Below are positions 59,034 through 64,000 of a stretch of DNA of 64,000 nt, one piece after another (the first letter of the stretch is position 1; the number at the start of each line of letters is the position of its first letter). The DNA comes from Pseudomonas sp. LD120. GTDB taxonomy: Bacteria > Pseudomonadota > Gammaproteobacteria > Pseudomonadales > Pseudomonadaceae. The notes under the pieces were generated by a model, which saw nothing but the letters and a program-made list of their open reading frames with translations, ran no database searches and was not told where the DNA came from. Location: positions 2,666,001-2,730,000 of the forward strand of contig NZ_WVHL01000005.1 of NCBI RefSeq assembly GCF_009861525.1, read 5' to 3'. Position numbers and translations under genes: made by a program.

Positions 59034-60050
59034 TCATAGGGCAACGCTCCGCACTGCTTCGCCCGGGGCCAGTTGCAGGGCCTGGAGCATCGCCCGGTCG
59101 AGGCCGACGGCATCGCCGGGGGCTTCGTCCAGGGGCGCGACGATGGCGCGAAAACCTTGCAGCCGGTCGTTGCTCAGCAACCATTGCCGGCCCTGGCCGC
59201 TTTGCGGGCTCAACTGGCTGCGGGTGACGCGGCTGTGGATGATTGAGCGCAACCGGTTGTTGCGCCCCTGCAGGGTCGGCCCGGCGTCGAACAGGTCGAC
59301 GTACTGGGTGCTTGTGAAGCCCTCGTCGATGAGGATCTGGCAGGCTTGCCGGGCATCCACGTGGACCTGCCCGATACAGTCCTGGGCTGGCTGCGCCAGC
59401 ATCGGAATGTACAGCGGGTACTGGGGCATGAGCTCGGCGAGAAAGCCCCGCCCCTGCAAGGCGCACAGGCGCTCGGCCTCGACATAGGGCAGGTCGAAGA
59501 AGTGCTGGCCCACGGCTTCCCAGAACGGCGATTCACCGGCGGCGTTGCTGTAGCCGACGATCTCGCTGATGCAGCTGTCGGCGAAGCGCTGGGGGTGGGC
59601 GGCAATGAACAGCAGCCGGCCGCGGGAGGTCAGCTGGGCCAGCGGCGTGCCGGCCAGCTCAGGGTCGACATGGAAGCTGCGCAACAGGGTCTGTTCGCTG
59701 AGGTCCTGGCACAGCGACAGGGTCGGCACCCCGTGCTGGATGTTGAGTTCCCGCGAGCTGCTGATGAACGGGCGATTGCGCAGGCTGTAGAACGGGCTGG
59801 CAAAACCCGCGGTGGCGAGGATGTCCGAACAGCCATGCAGTTGACCGCTTTCCAGGTCCTCAAGCACCAGGAAGTAGTTTTCCGGACCCTGGCTGGCCTC
59901 GGCCTTGGCGAAGGACGCCAGGGAATCCTGAATCTTGTCCAGCAGGTAGGTTTCGTCGTCCACCAGCGAAGTGACGCCCAGCAGGCGCTCGCGGGCCAGA
60001 CGCCGCAATTGGGGCAGATCGGATAACGCCACGGGACGCAAGGCCTGCAA
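59034..60050 (-). CDS. Arginine N-succinyltransferase alpha-subunit paralog (AruF-like)
   Basis: A 338-residue AstA-family protein starting at TTG 60050, with AGGAG seven bases upstream (MQALRPVALSDLPQLRRLA). Family segments: YFLVLEDLESGQLHGCSDILATAGFASPFYSLRN, LSLCQDLSEQTLLRSFHVDPEL, RGRLLFIAAHPQRFADSCISEIVGYS, SPFWEAVGQHFFDLPYVEAERL. It appears more diverged from the known aru alpha subunit than its partner at 57947 is from aru beta (from memory). It pairs with the beta paralog 50 bases downstream as a heterodimer. Confidence 0.85.
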   Translation of the reverse strand: MQALRPVALSDLPQLRRLARERLLGVTSLVDDETYLLDKIQDSLASFAKAEASQGPENYFLVLEDLESGQLHGCSDILATAGFASPFYSLRNRPFISSSRELNIQHGVPTLSLCQDLSEQTLLRSFHVDPELAGTPLAQLTSRGRLLFIAAHPQRFADSCISEIVGYSNAAGESPFWEAVGQHFFDLPYVEAERLCALQGRGFLAELMPQYPLYIPMLAQPAQDCIGQVHVDARQACQILIDEGFTSTQYVDLFDAGPTLQGRNNRLRSIIHSRVTRSQLSPQSGQGRQWLLSNDRLQGFRAIVAPLDEAPGDAVGLDRAMLQALQLAPGEAVRSVAL

Positions 60051-60074
60051 GGGTGTACTCCTGTATCAAGGGCC

Positions 60075-60095
60075 GCTCGCCCCTGGGGGGCGAGC
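60075..60095 (-). promoter_or_regulatory. Hairpin ahead of the succinyltransferase genes
   Basis: A perfect 9-bp stem GCTCGCCCC/GGGGCGAGC with a 3-base loop lies 25 nt upstream of the TTG start and just before its AGGAG. There is no T run, so it is more likely an RNA-processing or translational element than a terminator. Confidence 0.45.
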
Positions 60096-60220
60096 ATTGG
60101 CCAGACATCACTGTCGATGACCACGCAGTTCCACGGCCGCGGCATCTGGCGGCCAGGCCCTGGGCGGCTCTTGCTGGCCGCTTCCAGGGGCTGCGCGACG
60201 CCGGGGCGCCGCGCTGACGA

Positions 60221-61570
60221 CTATGGCTTGAGCGGATCGGGCACGGCGGCAGCGCTGCCCAGCTTGTTCAGCAAGAACAGGTAGAGCAGCCCGGCGGCGA
60301 CCCAGATGGCCCCGAGTTTCTGCGCGTCCACGCCCATGTTGTACATGATGGCGCAGACGATCACGAAGCCGATCACCGGGCAGATCAGGTGACGCACCAC
60401 TTGGCCGGATTTCTGCCGGCGCCAGTAGAAGTTGATCACCGTGATGTGCAGCAGCATGAAGCCGCTCAGGGCGCCGAAGTTGACCAGCGAGGTCAGGGTG
60501 TCCACCGAGTTGATGAACAGGTAGCAGATCAGCAGCGACAGCAGCGCCACCAGGTAGATGCTGATGTGCGGGGTGTTGTGTTTCGGGTGGACCTTGGCCA
60601 GCACCTTGGGCAGCTTGCCATCGCGGGCCATGCCGAACAGCAGGCGCGACACCGCGGCTTGCGAGGTGATGGCCACCGCCACGCCCCATGCCAGTGCGGT
60701 GGCCACTGCGGTGACGGTAGCCAGCCAGCTGCCGGCGGCCAGTTCGGCGATCTCATAGAACGCCGTGTCGGCGGAGGTGAAGCCCATGCCCGCGGCCAGG
60801 TCGGTGGCGATCCAGGTTTGCGCCACGAAGATCGCGCCCATCACCACCAGGGTGATCAGCGCGGCGCGGCCGACACTGCGGCCCGGGTCGCCCTTGACCT
60901 CTTCGGCGAGCGTTGAGATCGCGTCAAAGCCCAGGAACGACAGCACCGCAATCGATACGCCTTGCATCAGCATGCCGAAGTGGAAATTCTCGGGGTTGTA
61001 CAGCGGCGCCAGGGTCAACTGGCCGTTGCCGGCGCCACCGTGCAGGGCGTTCCAGGCATAGAACAGGAAGATCCCCAGGACCACCAGTTGCGCCAGCAGG
61101 AACACGATATTCATCCGTGCGGTGAAGGTGATGCCCCGCAGGTTGACCAGGGTCGCGCTGACCAGGAACGCCAGAATAAAGCCGACCTTGGGCACTTCCG
61201 GGTACAGGTGGTTGAGGGCCATGGCCGCATAGACGTAGAGCAGCGGCGGGATCAGCAGATAATCCAGGAGCATCAGCCAACCGGCGAGAAAACCGACATG
61301 GGGATTGAGGCCGCGCTGGGCGTAGGAATACACCGAGCCGGCAATGGGAAAGGCGCGGGCCATGGCGCCGTAGCTCAGGGCGGTGAAGACCATCGCCACC
61401 ATGCCGATGATGTAGGCCAGGGGCACCATGCCCGGGGCCTCGTGGTTGACGTAGCCGTAGACCCCGAACGGGGCGATGGGGATCATGAAAATCATCCCGT
61501 AGACCACCAGGTCGCGCAGGCTCAGCCCGCGCTTGAGTTCCTGTTTGTAGCCGAATTCTTCAATCTCCAT
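60221..61570 (-). CDS. APC-family amino acid/amine permease
   Basis: About 449 residues and 12 membrane helices: GLSLRDLVVYGMIFMIPIAPFGVYG, the consensus first APC helix; AMARAFPIAGSVYSYAQRGLNPHVGFLAGWLMLLDY; AVLSFLGFDAISTLAEEVKGDPGRSVGRAALIT. It is close to putrescine/amino acid permeases of the PuuP type. ATG 61570 has AAGGAG nine bases upstream; ATG 61627 (GAGG upstream) would add 19 residues. It lies between the glutamine synthetase-like and succinyltransferase genes and probably imports their substrate. Confidence 0.88.
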   Translation of the reverse strand: MEIEEFGYKQELKRGLSLRDLVVYGMIFMIPIAPFGVYGYVNHEAPGMVPLAYIIGMVAMVFTALSYGAMARAFPIAGSVYSYAQRGLNPHVGFLAGWLMLLDYLLIPPLLYVYAAMALNHLYPEVPKVGFILAFLVSATLVNLRGITFTARMNIVFLLAQLVVLGIFLFYAWNALHGGAGNGQLTLAPLYNPENFHFGMLMQGVSIAVLSFLGFDAISTLAEEVKGDPGRSVGRAALITLVVMGAIFVAQTWIATDLAAGMGFTSADTAFYEIAELAAGSWLATVTAVATALAWGVAVAITSQAAVSRLLFGMARDGKLPKVLAKVHPKHNTPHISIYLVALLSLLICYLFINSVDTLTSLVNFGALSGFMLLHITVINFYWRRQKSGQVVRHLICPVIGFVIVCAIMYNMGVDAQKLGAIWVAAGLLYLFLLNKLGSAAAVPDPLKP

Positions 61571-61753
61571 GAAGCTGTTCTCCTTGTAGCCAATGTCAGT
61601 GGGCGAGGGGGTGGCGAGGGTCGTCATTGACGCCTCGGACACCGTTCTGTGTTTGAACCTGGCAGGGTTAAAGACACACCACAGCGGTTTTTCTAGTTGT
61701 TGTACCGGTCCTGCAAACAGCCTTTGTTGTGCTCAATCGTATTGCAACTTTCG

Positions 61754-62506
61754 TTACAGCAACGGCGCCAGTACCTCGCTCCAGCGGCGCACGGTTTCGG
61801 GGCTGCGCAGCAGATCGTTACGCACCTCGATCAGCACCGATTCCAGGCCACGGGCGTCTCCGTGCACTGGCACGGTCATGTCGCTCATGGGGTCGATCTT
61901 GTACGGCTGGTTCCCCGCCACCTTTATCGGCAGGGCCCACAATCCCTCGAGTATTCGTGCGGCGTAGGCGGTGGAGTGGTCATACAGCACGCCGACTTCC
62001 AGTGCGCGCGGCTGGCTGTAGTAGATCGGCGTGAAGCTGTGGATCCCCACCACCCGCACCTCGCGGCCGGCGGCCAGACGCCGGTCGATGATGCGCTGCA
62101 GACGCTGGTGAAACGGCGTGAACAGGTGCTGGCGGCGGTATTCGCGGGTCGCCTCGTCGAGGTGCTGGTTGCCCGGCACCTGATAGATCTCACTCTGCAG
62201 CGGGATGCTGTCGGGGGCGTGGCGCGGGCGGTTGAGGTCGATCAGCAGGCGCGAATAGTTGGCCGCGATCAGGGTCGCGCCCAGAGTCTGGGACAGGCTC
62301 TCGGCCAGCTCCAGGGCACCGGGGTCCCAGGCGATGTGCTCGCGGGCCGCCACCGGGTCCAGGCCCAGGTCATGCAGTGCTGGCGGAATGTAATGGCTGG
62401 CGTGCTCGCACACCAGAATCAGCGGATGCTCGGAGTCTTCCCGCAGCAGGCGATAGGCCGGTTCGGTGTAGAAACCGTGCTCGGCGGATTTAGTACAGGT
62501 GTCCAT
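61754..62506 (-). CDS. N-formylglutamate amidohydrolase-like enzyme
   Basis: A 250-residue protein of the N-formylglutamate amidohydrolase family: ILVCEHASHYIPPAL, HIAWDPGALELAESLSQTLGA, YSRLLIDLNRP, VVGIHSFTPIYY and GNQPYKIDP with metal-binding His and Asp. HutG-type enzymes remove formate from N-formylglutamate, but no histidine-utilisation genes are here, and family members next to glutamine synthetase-like genes probably hydrolyse other amides. ATG 62506 overlaps the upstream gene by 17 bases; GTG 62515 is an alternative. Confidence 0.85.
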   Translation of the reverse strand: MDTCTKSAEHGFYTEPAYRLLREDSEHPLILVCEHASHYIPPALHDLGLDPVAAREHIAWDPGALELAESLSQTLGATLIAANYSRLLIDLNRPRHAPDSIPLQSEIYQVPGNQHLDEATREYRRQHLFTPFHQRLQRIIDRRLAAGREVRVVGIHSFTPIYYSQPRALEVGVLYDHSTAYAARILEGLWALPIKVAGNQPYKIDPMSDMTVPVHGDARGLESVLIEVRNDLLRSPETVRRWSEVLAPLL

Positions 62507-63845
62507 AGTGCTCACACAATTGGGCAGCGTTTAGGTGCTCGGTCAGGGACACTTCCTTTTGTTTGACGGCGAAATAGGTGTTGAGCAGGTCGGCGGGCAG
62601 CGCCTGCATCAACTCGGTGTTGCCGCGCAGGCATTCCAGGGCCTGGGGCAGTGACGCGGGCAGCGCAACAATACCGCTGGCCAGGCGCTGTTCGGTGCTG
62701 AGTTCGTCGGGCACCTGGTCGGTGACCGCGTTCAGGATCAACTGCTGTTCGATGCCCAGGCGTCCGGCGATCAGCACCACCGCCATGGCCAGGTGCGGCG
62801 AGGCGGTGGCGTCCAGGGCGCGGAATTCCAGGTTGTACTGGGGCGCCAGGGGCTTGTCGCCGATGCTCACGGTGGGGCAGATGCGCAGCGAAGCCTCGCG
62901 GTTACGCACGCCCAGGCAGGTATAGGAGGCGCTCCAGTGGTGGGGGCGCAGGCGTTCATAGGACACCGGCGTCGGTGCACTGAAGGCGCACAGCGCCGGC
63001 AGGTGCTTGAGCACCCCGGCGGCCCAGTGCTGGCCCAGGGACGACAGGTCGTCGCCGCTGACCGCCTGCGGGTCGTAGAGCAGCGGCGTACCGTCCAGGT
63101 CTTGCAGGCTCAGGTGCAGGTGCACCCCATTGCACACTGCGTTCTCGGCGGTCTTGGGCGCAAAGCTGACCCGTTGCCCCAATTGCCGGGCAATCTCCCG
63201 GGTGATCTCCCGTACGTTCACCGCTCGATCGGCAGCGGCCAGGCCCTGGGTCGGCCGGCAGGTGATTTCGTACTGGTGCTTGCCGTACTCGGGCAGGAAC
63301 ATTTCCGGCTCGACACCGGCCGCCCGCAGTGCCGCCAGCAACCAGCCGCCGAAGGCCGCGCCTTGGCGCTGGGCTTCCAGGGAGAAGGCCAGGAGCTCGC
63401 GCTGAGCGGTACCGCTGTCGAGGTTGAATTCATGCTCGAAGGCGGCGGTGATCTGGATGCCCAGTTCACGGTAGCGCTCTATCTCGTTGCGCAGCAGGGT
63501 CCGCGGGCAGGCGGCCCAGGGGCGGCCATCGGTCTGGCAGATATCGGCGTGAATAAAATCCAGGGGCGCCGCCGTGGCATCCGGACCGGCGCCGACAGTG
63601 ACCCGGCTGTCCAGGTCGGGAATCAGCCGCAGGTCGCCATAGGCGCCCCAGGGGTTGTCTTCAGCGATCAGGTCTTGTGGGGTCAGCGCGCTGTTCGCCG
63701 GTACCCAGCCGCAGCCACCGACCCGATAACGCTCCAGCTCATCGCTGGGAAAGGAGCGGCCACGGGTCACGCCGATCAGGTCGGTGGTGACGATGCTGGT
63801 CATGGCCAGCGGGGTCAGGGCCTCGATGCCCTGGTCGCGGCTCAT
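62490..63845 (-). CDS. Glutamine synthetase-like ligase (gamma-glutamyl-amine type)
   Basis: A 451-residue protein of the GlnA/PuuA fold: TAAFEHEFNL (metal-binding Glu-x-Glu), HQYEITCRP, NGVHLHLSLQD, YTCLGVRNREASLRICP and YNLEFRALDATASPHLAMAV. There is no adenylylation-site tyrosine motif of true nitrogen-assimilating GlnA. Relatives glutamylate amines (PuuA) or fold in other catabolic roles. With the adjacent hydrolase and permease, a gamma-glutamylated intermediate is plausible. It overlaps the upstream hydrolase gene (ATGA) and the downstream amidohydrolase. Confidence 0.88.
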   Translation of the reverse strand: MSRDQGIEALTPLAMTSIVTTDLIGVTRGRSFPSDELERYRVGGCGWVPANSALTPQDLIAEDNPWGAYGDLRLIPDLDSRVTVGAGPDATAAPLDFIHADICQTDGRPWAACPRTLLRNEIERYRELGIQITAAFEHEFNLDSGTAQRELLAFSLEAQRQGAAFGGWLLAALRAAGVEPEMFLPEYGKHQYEITCRPTQGLAAADRAVNVREITREIARQLGQRVSFAPKTAENAVCNGVHLHLSLQDLDGTPLLYDPQAVSGDDLSSLGQHWAAGVLKHLPALCAFSAPTPVSYERLRPHHWSASYTCLGVRNREASLRICPTVSIGDKPLAPQYNLEFRALDATASPHLAMAVVLIAGRLGIEQQLILNAVTDQVPDELSTEQRLASGIVALPASLPQALECLRGNTELMQALPADLLNTYFAVKQKEVSLTEHLNAAQLCEHYGHLY

Positions 63846-64000
63846 CCGCGGATCTCCCGCAGGCGGCCGAGCACGGTGTCGGTGTCGGTGATCCAGCAGT
63901 AACCCTTGATCGCGTTGAGGCAGGCCTGATGGCGCGCATCGCTGTAAGTGGCGCAGGCATCTTCCACCAGGGTCACCAGGTAGCCGCGGTCGGCGGCGTC
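63842..64000 (-). CDS. Isochorismatase-family hydrolase (C-terminal part)
   Basis: The last 52 residues are visible: DAADRGYLVTLVEDACATYSD, then ARHQACLNAIKGYCWITDTDTVLGRL. This is the typical end of isochorismatase-like/cysteine-hydrolase amidases (the AADRGY.VTLVEDACAT segment, active-site region just outside the window). The stop overlaps the glutamine synthetase-like start (ATGA), so the genes are one operon. Such hydrolases cleave amide bonds of nicotinamide, N-carbamoyl compounds or ureidoacrylate. Confidence 0.8.
   Translation of the reverse strand, partial: DAADRGYLVTLVEDACATYSDARHQACLNAIKGYCWITDTDTVLGRLREIRG

Overview
The window is high-GC, gene-dense DNA from a Pseudomonas, most likely of the P. 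fluorescens/protegens/chlororaphis complex. The evidence is the gene order of the PQQ-dependent alcohol oxidation cluster (it matches the ped cluster of P. putida as I remember it), a type VI secretion cluster in the exact order of the P. aeruginosa HSI-II locus, and several Pseudomonas-type REP/REPIN repeats. No rRNA, tRNA, CRISPR array or intact insertion sequence was seen.

Positions 1-19971 hold a PQQ-dependent alcohol oxidation island. It contains a beta-propeller protein (cut by the window edge), a periplasmic binding protein, a lanthanide-switch type two-component pair, a secreted pentapeptide-repeat protein, a calcium-type quinoprotein alcohol dehydrogenase and its divergent cytochrome c550, a second binding protein, a SoxYZ-like carrier, a metallo-hydrolase, a lanthanide-type quinoprotein dehydrogenase, an aldehyde dehydrogenase, pqqA, pqqB, an ErcA-like iron alcohol dehydrogenase and an ErcS-like hybrid kinase. 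Alcohols would be oxidised in the periplasm, electrons passed to cytochrome c550, and aldehydes oxidised by the aldehyde dehydrogenase. A ParDE toxin-antitoxin pair and a symmetric repeat island interrupt the cluster at 3.9-5.4 kb. Two shared promoter motifs found by eye link the genes: TACCAAGGNASTAR, and the palindrome CCGGGAA-N3-TTCCCGG at both quinoprotein dehydrogenases.

Positions 20122-27161 hold a VanW protein, a convergent overlapping membrane protein, an AttEFGH-like ABC exporter/lipoprotein operon, and two small hypothetical genes.

Positions 27429-49640 hold a complete HSI-II type T6SS operon: tssA, B, C, E, F, G, clpV, a sigma54 activator, orfX, fha, tssJ, K, L, M, PP2C phosphatase and Ser/Thr kinase. 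A sigma54-type -24/-12 element lies in front of tssA. A PAAR gene, a truncated DUF6402-like gene and an AT-richer scar sit between tssE and tssF, and a short vgrG N-terminal remnant closes the cluster. There is no hcp or intact vgrG in the window.

Positions 49937-57600 hold a secreted FAD oxidase, 2-oxoadipate dioxygenase/decarboxylase (hglS), a decayed MASE2-GGDEF pseudogene, and a cobalamin-uptake unit (cobalamin riboswitch, TonB receptor, 2Fe-2S ferredoxin-like protein, binding protein). Positions 57947-64000 hold an unusual minus-strand set: an isochorismatase-family hydrolase (partial), a glutamine synthetase-like ligase, an N-formylglutamate amidohydrolase-like enzyme, an APC permease, and a second-type pair of arginine N-succinyltransferase subunits. 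It looks like a dedicated amine or amino-acid catabolic pathway of unknown substrate.
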